From: Leptolyngbyaceae cyanobacterium clean351
GTDB taxonomy: Bacteria > Cyanobacteriota > Cyanobacteriia > DAIDHW01
Direction: 5' to 3'
Assembly (NCBI GenBank): GCA_027451865.1
Contig: DAIDHW010000002.1
Coordinates: forward strand, 62,001-126,000
Length of the DNA: 64,000 bases
The notes beneath the pieces were generated by a model. That model worked only from the letters and a program-made list of their open reading frames with translations. It did not search any database and was not told the DNA's origin. A program made the position numbers and the translations under genes. Positions 53,001 through 61,000 of this stretch are shown here, piece by piece (position 1 is the stretch's first letter; the number at the start of each line of letters is the position of its first letter).

Positions 53001-55655
53001 CTGCCTGCCGGGCAGCAGCGTGCTCTGCAGCGGGTTTACGCTAAAGCGGGCTACTCCCCCCACACCCTGGGGCTGTACGAGGCCCACGGCACAGGCACCG
53101 TAGCTGGAGACCGGGCAGAACTAGAGACCGTTTGCCATACCCTGGCCGGGGCACCTCCCCAGACCTGCCTGATTGGCTCGGTTAAAAGCCTAGTTGGGCA
53201 CACCAAAAGTGCCGCCGGGGTAGTGGGGCTTACCAAGGCAGTCCTAGCCTTGCACCACCAGGTCCTCCCCCCCCACTACGGGGTTGAAGAACCCCTCGAC
53301 CCCTGTACTGACCCGACTAGCCCCGTTTACCTCCTACGGGAGCCCCGCCCTTGGCTAGCTCCCCCGGGCCATCCCCGCCGGGCGGGAGTTAGTGCCTTTG
53401 GTTTCGGGGGCACAAACTTCCATGTTGCCCTAGAAGAGTACCCCCAAGCAGCGCTCCCGGGGGCCCAGGCTTGGCCATGGGAACTAGTGTTACTCTCTGG
53501 CCAAGACCAGGTAGACCTCAAGGGTCAGGTCCAGCGCCTCGGGGCCCAGCTCCAAGCAGGGGCTACCCCAGATCTGGCGGACCTAGCTTATACCCTGGCC
53601 CTAGTGCCGCCGGGGCCGGCGCGAGTGGCCCTGGTGGTGTCTACCCTAGCCCAGCTCCAGACTACCCTAACTGCCCTAGAAGCACACTTAGCCGATCCAG
53701 TGCGTTCCCCCCTCCCCCCGGAAGTGCGGCTAAATCTCCAACCCCTAGCCCCCGGGAAGGTGGCTTTTCTGTTCCCGGGTCAGGGGTCCCAATACCCGGC
53801 TATGGTCCGGGAACTGGCCCTGTATTGTGGGGAGGTGCGCCGAGCCCTGGAGCTGGCGGACCGGGAGCTAGGGCCTGAACTACCCCGGCCCCTCAGTCAG
53901 TACGTTTACCCCCCGGCTAGTTTTACTCAACAGCAGGAGCGTTACCACCAGCAGGAGCTCACCCAGACCCAGATTGCCCAGCCAGCGATTGCCGCAGTGG
54001 AGATGGGTTTACTTGACCTAGCCACGCGGTTGGGGATGAGCCCTGATTTATTGGTGGGCCATAGTTTAGGGGAGTACGCAGCCCTCTACGCCGCCGGAGT
54101 CTTAGCCGGGCCTGACCTACTGCGTCTAGTCCGGGCGCGCAGCCTGAGCATGGCCAGTGCCGGGGCCCAGGTGCCGGGCATGATGGCGGCAGTGCAAGTT
54201 TCCCGCGACCAGTTAATGACCATGCTTGAACCAGGTGTGGTGCTAGCCAACCACAATGCCCCCCTGCAGTCGGTGGTTTCTGGCCCCTTAGACCTAGTAA
54301 CGCGTCTGGTGGAGAAGTGGCAAAGCTTGGGGATTAATGCCCGGCTCCTGCCGGTTTCCGGGGCCTTTCACTCCCCCCTGATGGCTGGGGCACTGCCTGA
54401 ATTGACAGCTGCCATCGCTGAGACTAAATTCACCACCCCCCGGCTGCCAGTGTATGCCAATGCCACCGCCGTTCCTTATCCCCCGGACCCGGCTAGCATC
54501 CAGGCTCATCTGCTGGAGCACCTCACTGGCCCCGTGGCCTTTGTAGACCAGGTGGAAGCTCTTTACCAAGCCGGGGCTCGGGTGTTTGTTGAGCTTGGCC
54601 CCAAGGCCATCCTGACCAAGCTAGTCGGCCAGATCCTCGCCCAGCGGCCCCACACTGCTGTCGCCTTTGAGGGTCAAGGAGAAGGGTGGCGGGGTTTCCT
54701 GGGCACCTTGGGTACCCTGTTTATCCTAGGGGTAGTCTGGGACCCCCCCGCCCTGTTTATGGGTCGCCGCCGCCGGCGCCTAGACCTGGCTCGGCTGGTA
54801 GACCTGACCCGCCCCTCACCCCTCACCCCCACTACCTACATGGTAAGTGGGGCAGCTGTCCGGTCTCCCCAGGCTCCCTCAGCTTCCCTCGGCCAGCGGC
54901 CACTACTGACCCAAGCCCAGCCCCTTAAGGCTCCCTTGCCCTCCGCTCAACTCTCTCCCATGGACTACTCCCCTGTATCTATTAGCCCTCCGACTTCCTC
55001 GAATGGCTCCCCTGAGGTGCTCCTAGCCCTCTACCAGGCTTATCAAGCCGCCATGGGTCAGTTTCTCCACAACCAGGAGCGGGTGACAGGCCAATTCCTC
55101 CGTGCCCTCACCTCTAGCCCTAATGATCATCGTTCAGCCAACCTACCCGCCCCCGCCTATCAAAATGGCGCCCTCCCCCCAGCTGTTCCCACTCCAATGG
55201 CGGCTCCAGTTGCCCCGCCGGTGGTGGCTGCCTCAATACCCGCTCCAGTTGCCCCGCCGGTGGTGGCTGCCCCAATACCCGCTCCAGTTGCCCCGCCGGT
55301 GGTGGCTGACTCGATACCCGCCCCGGTCGCCCCGCCGGTGGTGGCTGCCCCAGCCCCCCCGGACACCCTGGACCGGCCTACCTTAGTACAGATACTGGTG
55401 AACCTAGTCAGTGACCGGACTGGCTATCCGCCGGACATGCTGGGATTGGACCAGGACCTAGAGGCTGACTTGGGTATTGATTCAATTAAGCGAGTGGAGA
55501 TCCTCGGCGCCCTCCAAAAGGCTTTACCCACGGGCCTGCGGGGGTCAGTTCAGCAGGACATGGAGCAGTTTACCCGAGTTAAGACCCTCAACGTCCTGGT
55601 TGATCAGATCCTGCAACTTGTCACCCCGGATACCCCTCGCCTGGGAAAGCCCTAG
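50091..55655 (+). CDS. Pfa/Hgl-type synthase, part 1: enoyl-reductase-like, KS, AT, ACP
   Basis: 1854-residue megasynthase subunit. Residues 1-660 look like a flavin-dependent enoyl reductase of the nitronate-monooxygenase/PfaD type: a degenerate first half, then YPIVQGPMTRVSDTAEF (about 330) and RECGGHIGPLSSFVLWE. Ketosynthase about 677-1110 with Cys864 (DAACASSL), His999 and His1037. Acyltransferase about 1215-1530 with LFPGQGSQ and Ser1325 (VGHSLGEYAAL). A Pro/Ala repeat linker (1705-1756) leads to one ACP (about 1760-1835) with Ser1798 in DLGIDSIKRVEIL, the ACP type of PUFA synthases. It ends at a TAG right after GGGAAAG; the next frame continues the homology. Likely makes a long-chain fatty acid or hydroxy-lipid; the product is unknown. 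Confidence 0.9.
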   Translation: MGSFTCLSLSPISVGSLGVALATSQAGGVGCLDLEFAPDPSWAASLLTRFWGELKPGERGGVRLWAEQIPAYHPWISEIRPHWLILSHWDLDTLELSLEMLGNCPGRTLLLEVLDSRVTLPDQLPIQGVVGRGHESGGWVSNDSAFILTQKLLAAGTYPVYVQGGMGVFTAAACRGAGAAGVVLDDCLWLMPETNLSQDWQHHLERLSGQEATVLGERLAPCRVLVRPGLAAAARLERLADQIEVDTEGTGVDRWRREAQPWLGWQDPQQTAWPLGQAVGLAATYRDIYQTTGRLVRALLRNSQDLTSVAHHHAPLAPHSPLALSHRTTYPIVQGPMTRVSDTAEFAQAVAQGGGLPLLALALMPGPQVRQLLAKTQALLGGLSWGVGMLGFADPGLREQQLEAVLAAHPPFALIAGGRPDQAAHLERQGIATYIHVPVPQLLRMFFAQGARRFVFEGRECGGHIGPLSSFVLWESMITTLLEIVPPEAAPEVHILFAGGIHDRLSAGLVGVLGAPLAARGMKIGVLMGTAYLFTREAVACGAIQPGFQAQALACRETVNLETGPGHASRCVDTPFAREFYRTRRQLIAQGRSAEEVKNALEELNLGRLRIAAKGLNRNSRGEIIPVSPQDQLTEGMYMIGQVATLPHQAGSIADLHVLVCDQEVAPPVSNSPRPADVAIIGMATLVPQADSPSQFWQNILQQVNGLTEIPAHRWDWHLYYDPDRNRRDHIYSKWGGFLPETPFDPARFGIPPRSLPSIEPVQLLTLEVVRRALEDAGYGTRDFDREQTSVILGAGGGIGDLGGLYATRSALPSVVADPDPLAWDRLPEWTEESFPGLLPNVAAGRVANRFNLGGRNFTVDAACASSLAAIDLAVQELETGRSNLVIAGGIDTGQSPFAYFCFSKTQALSPQGQPRPFDKNADGITISEGIAILVLKRLSEAERDGDRIYGVIKAVAGSSDGRALGMTAPLPAGQQRALQRVYAKAGYSPHTLGLYEAHGTGTVAGDRAELETVCHTLAGAPPQTCLIGSVKSLVGHTKSAAGVVGLTKAVLALHHQVLPPHYGVEEPLDPCTDPTSPVYLLREPRPWLAPPGHPRRAGVSAFGFGGTNFHVALEEYPQAALPGAQAWPWELVLLSGQDQVDLKGQVQRLGAQLQAGATPDLADLAYTLALVPPGPARVALVVSTLAQLQTTLTALEAHLADPVRSPLPPEVRLNLQPLAPGKVAFLFPGQGSQYPAMVRELALYCGEVRRALELADRELGPELPRPLSQYVYPPASFTQQQERYHQQELTQTQIAQPAIAAVEMGLLDLATRLGMSPDLLVGHSLGEYAALYAAGVLAGPDLLRLVRARSLSMASAGAQVPGMMAAVQVSRDQLMTMLEPGVVLANHNAPLQSVVSGPLDLVTRLVEKWQSLGINARLLPVSGAFHSPLMAGALPELTAAIAETKFTTPRLPVYANATAVPYPPDPASIQAHLLEHLTGPVAFVDQVEALYQAGARVFVELGPKAILTKLVGQILAQRPHTAVAFEGQGEGWRGFLGTLGTLFILGVVWDPPALFMGRRRRRLDLARLVDLTRPSPLTPTTYMVSGAAVRSPQAPSASLGQRPLLTQAQPLKAPLPSAQLSPMDYSPVSISPPTSSNGSPEVLLALYQAYQAAMGQFLHNQERVTGQFLRALTSSPNDHRSANLPAPAYQNGALPPAVPTPMAAPVAPPVVAASIPAPVAPPVVAAPIPAPVAPPVVADSIPAPVAPPVVAAPAPPDTLDRPTLVQILVNLVSDRTGYPPDMLGLDQDLEADLGIDSIKRVEILGALQKALPTGLRGSVQQDMEQFTRVKTLNVLVDQILQLVTPDTPRLGKP
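55203..55358 (+). repeat. 39-bp tandem repeat coding for a Pro/Ala linker
   Basis: Four copies with a 39-base (13-residue) period, starting near 55203, 55242, 55281 and 55320. Each encodes APVAPPVVA followed by a short variable end (ASIP, API, DSIP). It forms a flexible linker between AT and ACP. Near-identical copies suggest recent expansion and possible length variation between strains. Confidence 0.9.
55643..55649 (+). other. Candidate -1 programmed ribosomal frameshift site (GGGAAAG)
   Basis: The zero-frame codons GGA AAG sit in the heptamer G GGA AAG, which matches the X XXY YYZ rule and is the phage lambda gpG/gpGT slippery site. The zero-frame stop TAG follows two codons later (55653-55655). 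A -1 slip changes the end from LGKP-stop to LGKALEVPRYQIQAYRAP and enters the KR-DH frame. GGTCC (55657) can pair with GGACC (55700), a weak stem starting eight bases after the heptamer; a competing stem TCCAAG/CTTGGA (55674-55702) is also possible. A one-base loss from GGGAAAAG would leave the same sequence. Confidence 0.55.
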
Positions 55656-55726
55656 AGGTCCCTCGTTACCAGATCCAAGCCTATCGGGCTCCTAACCTTG
55701 GACCGGGAGAGGCGCTCCCCGGGGGA

Positions 55727-58027
55727 TTGGTTCTGATCACTAGCCAACCTCAGACCCAGACCCTAGCCGAAGAACTAGTCAGCCTGCTATCAGAGCAGGG
55801 GTATACCCCCCGGGTGGTACCTGTTTCCCTCTTGGCGGATCCTGAGAAGCTGCCGGCCCAACTGTATCAGTGGCGTCAGGAGTTAGGTAAAGCTCAGGGG
55901 GTAGTCCACCTACCGGGTCTGGCTACTGTCACTCCCCCAATTAATCTAGAGGAGTGGCGCTATCAAAGCCAGATCCAGGTTAAGAGCCTATTCCAGATTC
56001 TCCAGGTTTACGGGCCTGATCTCCGGGAGGGGGGCTGGGTCCTGAGCGCTTCCGCCTTGGGGGGAGCCTTTGGGCGGGATGGGTCAGGGGGGACTGGCCT
56101 AGTTCTAGGGGCGGCAGCCGTGGGGCTCCTGAAATCCCTGCAGAAGGAGTGGCCGCGGGTGCGGGTGAGTGCCGTTGATCTAGACCTCCAGCACCCCCCC
56201 GCCCAGGTTGCCTCCCTCCTCCTCCAGGAAGCCTACCAGGCCCGCGGGCCCATTGAGGTCGGCTATCCCCTGGGAGTGCGCCACTACTTCCGGGCGGTGC
56301 CGGCCCCCCTCACTCCCCGGCCCCTGGATCTAGACCCCCAGATGGTAGTGCTCCTGACCGGTGGTGGTCGGGGGATAACCGCCGAGGTCGCTTTTGATCT
56401 AGCTGCCCAGGGGGTCACCCTGGTGCTGGTGGGCCGCTCTCCCCAGCCTGCCCCCGAATCCCCCCAGACTAGCCATGCCCGGGACGCTTCTGAACTCCGC
56501 CAAGTCCTGTTACGGGCGGCCCAGGCTGCCGGCGAATCCCCTACCCCAGCGGTGATTGAAGCGCGGGTTAGGCAGATTCTCGGCCAGCGCCACCTGAGCC
56601 AAACCCTCGACCGGCTGCGGCGGGCCGGAGCTGCCCGGGTGGACTACCGCAGCGCCGATGTGCGTCAGCCAGACCAGGTGAAATCCCTCCTAACGGAGAT
56701 TTACCATCGCCATGGCCGCTTGGACGGGGTAGTCCACGCCGCCGGAGTGATTGAGGACAAGCTAGTAATGGATAAAAGCCTAGCTTCCTTTGAGCGGGTT
56801 TTTGACACCAAGGCCGACAGCGCCTTTTTGCTCAGCCAGGGGGTTAAGCCCGCTGCCCTCAAGTTTTTCGTCTTCTTCAGTTCCGTGGCCGGCCGCTTTG
56901 GTAATCGGGCCCAGTCCGACTACGCGGCCGCTAACGAGACTCTCAACCGCCTAGCCTGGCAGCTGCACCACCAGTGGCCCCAAACCCGGGTGGTGGCAAT
57001 TAATTGGGGCCCCTGGGCCAGTCTGGGTATGGCCTCCCCGGAGGTTTTAGCGGGGTTTGAACAGCAGGGGATCTTGCCTATCCCCCCCGCTGCTGGCCGG
57101 GCCTTTTTCCGCCAGGAACTAGGGGCCCCTTCCCAAGACCAGGTGGAGGTGGTGGCCGGGGTTGGTCCCTGGGAAAATCCCCCTGAGGAGCGCCCAGCCC
57201 CCCGCCTTACCCTGATTTCCCAGCCCCCCACCCTCCAGGGCGAAGAATTCACCCTCGAGCACACCTTCAGCCTGGCCCAGGAACCCTACCTGCAAGACCA
57301 TTGCCTACTGGGCAAGCCCGTAGTGCCGGCCGCCCTAGCCCTGGAGTGGCTAGCCCAGTTGGTGCAGCAGGCTTGGCCCCAGTGGTTGGTCACTGCTGTC
57401 TGTGACCTGCAGGTCCTGCGGGGGGTGGTCCTCGAGGCTCCCGAAAGGCTAGTGTGCTTCCAAGCTCGCCCCCTGCCCGGCCCTGGTCTTCAGGTACTCG
57501 CCCAGATCCTTGATCCGGCTGGTCGCCCCTACTACCGAGCTCGGGTACTCCTCGGAGCTGCCTTGCCGGTGGCGCCTAAGACTGACCTCCTCGACCCCCT
57601 CGTTGGTGGCCAAACCCTTGACCCGGCGGCTACCTACCGGCAATACCTGTTCCACGGCCCGCGCTTTCAGCTCCTAGAGGCCATCCCCCGGGTCAGTCTC
57701 CAGGGGATCGACGCTACCGTCCGGACTACCCTGGGGGATTGGCTGTTTGACCCCTTTTGTATTGATGTGGTGCCCCAGCTGGCAATCGTCTGGGCCCGTC
57801 AGTATTGGCAAACTACTCCCTTGCCTGTCCGCTGGGGTAAGATCACTCGTCACACGGAAACTCTTCCCCTCGGTCCCCTACAGGTCCATATGCGGATCAC
57901 CTCTCCCACCCCTGGTCCCTCCCTGGCCTACGAGGCCCTAGTCTGGCATGGGGCTACTGGTCAGGTGTGCTTCCACCTGCAGGACCTCGAAGGGGCCTGT
58001 AACGCTGCCCTCAATACCTCCCCATGA
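55727..58027 (+). CDS. Pfa/Hgl-type synthase, part 2: ketoreductase, dehydratase
   Basis: If translated on its own this is 766 residues from a TTG at 55727. The open frame starts at 55604 but has no ATG or GTG, and its coding sense reaches back to 55649, right at the slippery site. A structural KR half (about 1-190) precedes the catalytic KR (206-450) with VVLLTGGGRGITAEVA, HAAGVIEDKLV and Tyr399 in SDYAAANETLNRLA. A dehydratase double hotdog (about 500-760) follows with His525 in YLQDHCLLGKPVVPAALALEW and a FHGPRFQ motif. By analogy with PfaA this should be fused to part 1, giving about 2645 residues. Its stop overlaps the next ATG (ATGA). Confidence 0.85.
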   Translation: MVLITSQPQTQTLAEELVSLLSEQGYTPRVVPVSLLADPEKLPAQLYQWRQELGKAQGVVHLPGLATVTPPINLEEWRYQSQIQVKSLFQILQVYGPDLREGGWVLSASALGGAFGRDGSGGTGLVLGAAAVGLLKSLQKEWPRVRVSAVDLDLQHPPAQVASLLLQEAYQARGPIEVGYPLGVRHYFRAVPAPLTPRPLDLDPQMVVLLTGGGRGITAEVAFDLAAQGVTLVLVGRSPQPAPESPQTSHARDASELRQVLLRAAQAAGESPTPAVIEARVRQILGQRHLSQTLDRLRRAGAARVDYRSADVRQPDQVKSLLTEIYHRHGRLDGVVHAAGVIEDKLVMDKSLASFERVFDTKADSAFLLSQGVKPAALKFFVFFSSVAGRFGNRAQSDYAAANETLNRLAWQLHHQWPQTRVVAINWGPWASLGMASPEVLAGFEQQGILPIPPAAGRAFFRQELGAPSQDQVEVVAGVGPWENPPEERPAPRLTLISQPPTLQGEEFTLEHTFSLAQEPYLQDHCLLGKPVVPAALALEWLAQLVQQAWPQWLVTAVCDLQVLRGVVLEAPERLVCFQARPLPGPGLQVLAQILDPAGRPYYRARVLLGAALPVAPKTDLLDPLVGGQTLDPAATYRQYLFHGPRFQLLEAIPRVSLQGIDATVRTTLGDWLFDPFCIDVVPQLAIVWARQYWQTTPLPVRWGKITRHTETLPLGPLQVHMRITSPTPGPSLAYEALVWHGATGQVCFHLQDLEGACNAALNTSP

Positions 58028-61000
58028 ATCCCCCGATCGCCATTATTGGCCTAGCTGGTATCTTTCCGGGGGCGGCCGATGTGGCTGCCTACTGGCAAAA
58101 TATCCTCACCAAGACCTGCTCTCTCCAGGAGGCTCCCCCGAGCTGGAGTAGTCCCTACCTAGACCCGGACAGCCGCGCCAACAACCGGATCTACTCGGCT
58201 CGGGGTGGGTTTCTCGGTCCCCTGGCCCAGTTTAATCCTCTGGAATTTGGCGTGGTGCCCAATTCCGTAGAAGGGGCTGACCCGGACCACTTTTTAGCCC
58301 TGAAGGTGGCCCGGGACGCCCTGGCCGATGCGGGCTATCTGGAGCGCCCCTTTGACCGGGAAAAGGCGGGGATCATCTTGGGCCGAGGTACCTACATGAA
58401 CCGAGGCTTCGGCAACTGGATCCAGCACGGCCTGGTGATCGACCAGACCATCGATATCCTCAAGCAACTCCATCCCCACCTCGATCTCGAAACTTTTGAT
58501 CTAGTCCGTCAAGACCTTCAGGCCCACCTCCCCCCCTTCAACGCCCAGATGTCCACCGGTTTAGTTCCTAATGTGGTTACCGGGCGGATTGCTAATCGCC
58601 TGGACTTGATGGGAGTTAATTACCTGGTGGATGCGGCCTGCGCTTCTTCCCTAATTGCCGTGGCCCTGGGAATCGAGGAGCTAGTCACTGGCCGCTGTGA
58701 CCTGATGTTAGCCGGGGGAGTTCAGGCCTCTACGCCCCCTCAAGTGCTGATGATCTTTTCTCAGCTGGGGGCCCTCTCCCCCACCACCATTCAGCCCTTT
58801 GGCAAGGGGGCCGACGGGACCCTCTTGAGTGAGGGGTTAGGGGTCCTGGTGCTCAAGCGCCTCTCGGACGCCCAACGGGATGGCGACCGGATCTACGCCC
58901 TGCTGCGGGGGGTAGGGGTGGCCAGTGATGGGCGGGGTTTAGGTCTGTTGGCGCCCCGCCAGGCTGGGGAAATGCTCTCCCTGGAGCGCGCCTACGCCCA
59001 GAGTGGGGTCAACCCCCAGACCATCGGGTTAGTGGAAGCCCACGGCACGGGTATGCCCCTGGGGGACCAGACAGAAATTGCAACCCTAGGAAAATTCTTT
59101 GGGCCCCGGCCGGGTTTAATTCCCCCCCGAGCCCTAGGCTCGGTCAAGTCCATGATTGGCCACTGTATCCCGGCCGCCGGAGTTGCCAGTCTGATCAAAA
59201 TGGCTCTATCTCTCTACCACCGGGTTTTGCCTCCCACCCTGTGCACCGAAGTCAATCCGGATCTGGAGCTTGAAAAAACCAGTTTCTACCTCAATACCGA
59301 AACCCGCCCCTGGATTCAGGCTGACTCTGTCCGGCGCGCAGCCGTCAACGCCTTTGGTTTTGGGGGCATTAATGCCCACGCCATTCTAGAGGAGTACCCC
59401 CAGGCTGACCCCCCGAGCCTGGGTGCCCATTGGCCCTCGGAACTGCTACTGTGCTCCGGGCCTGATGCCACCGCTGTGCTCACCTTGATTGACCAGATCC
59501 AGGCTTGGCTTACCCGGCATCCCCAATCCCCCCTCGGGCCCCTCGCCTGGACCCTCAGCCAGGGGGAGTCTCACCCCTGTCGCCTCGGGATTGTCGCCCG
59601 GGATGGGGGGGATCTGGCCCTTAAGCTGGCCACAGCTCGGGAGAAGATCGCCGCCGGCCGGCACCAGTTTCAGGTGCGCAGTGGCATCTTCTACAGCAGT
59701 CTTGAGCCGGACCCCGCTCCGACCGCCTTTCTCTTCCCTGGGGAGGGGTCCCAGTACCCCCAAATGCTGGCAGACTTGGCCTTGTATTTCCCGGGAGTGC
59801 GCCGCTGGCTAGATTTTGCCGACACCATTTTTGCCCCGGCTCCCCATCTACCGAGTCAGTACCTATACCCGCCCCCCCTGGGACTGACTCCCGCGGAACG
59901 GGCCCAGGCTAAGGAAGAACTATTTAGCCTTGAATTTGCCACGGCCCTAGTATTCACTTCTAGCATGGCTCTCTACGAGCTGCTGCAGGAGTTGGGAATT
60001 CAGCCCACGGCTATGGTGGGCCATAGCACAGGGGAGAATACTGCCCTGGTGGCTTCAGGTATGGTGCGCCAGGGAGAGCAAACTAAGCCTCTGCGGGAGA
60101 TCCGCAATCTCCTCGCTATCTACCGCAACCTAGAACCCCTCCAAACCATCCCCCGGGGGCAACTGCTTGTGGTGGGGGCCCTAGAAGCCCAGGCCCTAGA
60201 GGAGCTCCTTGCGGATCTGCCCCTGTACCTGGCCATGGATAACTGTCCTAATCAGGTGGTCCTGTTTGGGGAACCCGCGGTGATTGACCAAGCCGTCGAG
60301 CAGGTCCAGGCCAAGGGGGGTATTAGCACTCGCCTCCCCTTTGACCGGGGTTACCATACCCCCCTGTTCCAGCCGGTAGCTGAGGCCCTCAGACCCCACT
60401 ACCAAGCCATGGACTTGGGGCCCGGTCACACCCCAGTCTACAGTTGTGCTACCGCTGCGCTATTCCCGGCGGAGGCGGAGGCAATCCGGGAATTAGCCCA
60501 GCGCCAATGGGCCCAAAAGGTCCAGTTCCGGGCCACCATCGAGCACCTGTACGACCAGGGATTCCGCACCTTTATCGAAGTGGGCCCGAGTAGCAACCTG
60601 ACCGGCTTTGTCGATGACATTCTGCGGGGCCGCGAGCACCTGGCCCTAGCTAGCAATACCCAGCGCCTCCCAGGCCTGGAACAACTCCAGCAACTCGTCG
60701 CCCGGCTGTTCGTGCGGGGTATTCCCTGTAACCCCCAGCGGCTCTACCAGGGTCGGGGTCTAGATCCGGTGGATCTAGAGGCTCCAACTCCCCCGAGCCC
60801 CCCTCCTGCCCCGGTGTTAAACCTGACTATGCCGGTGATGAGCTTGAGTCCTCAGGTAGTGGCAGCTCTGCAGCAGCAGCTAGCCCCGTCCGGACCTCCT
60901 CCCGCCGTCCCTGGGAGTCCCCCTCCCCTTGTCCCCGAGCAGTTCCCCTTCCTCGGGGAGGTCCTGCAGGCTACCCCCTCTCTCCTATACAGTCAGCGTT

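Noticed and set aside
55102-55386. Repeat region considered as a CRISPR array
   Set aside because: Units are contiguous, in frame and encode APVAPPVVA; no unique spacers.
55727-58027. Part 2 of the synthase as an independent gene with TTG start
   Set aside because: Not excluded, but less likely: homology extends upstream of the TTG to the slippery site, no ATG or GTG is available, and the nearest GGGAGAGG is poorly spaced.
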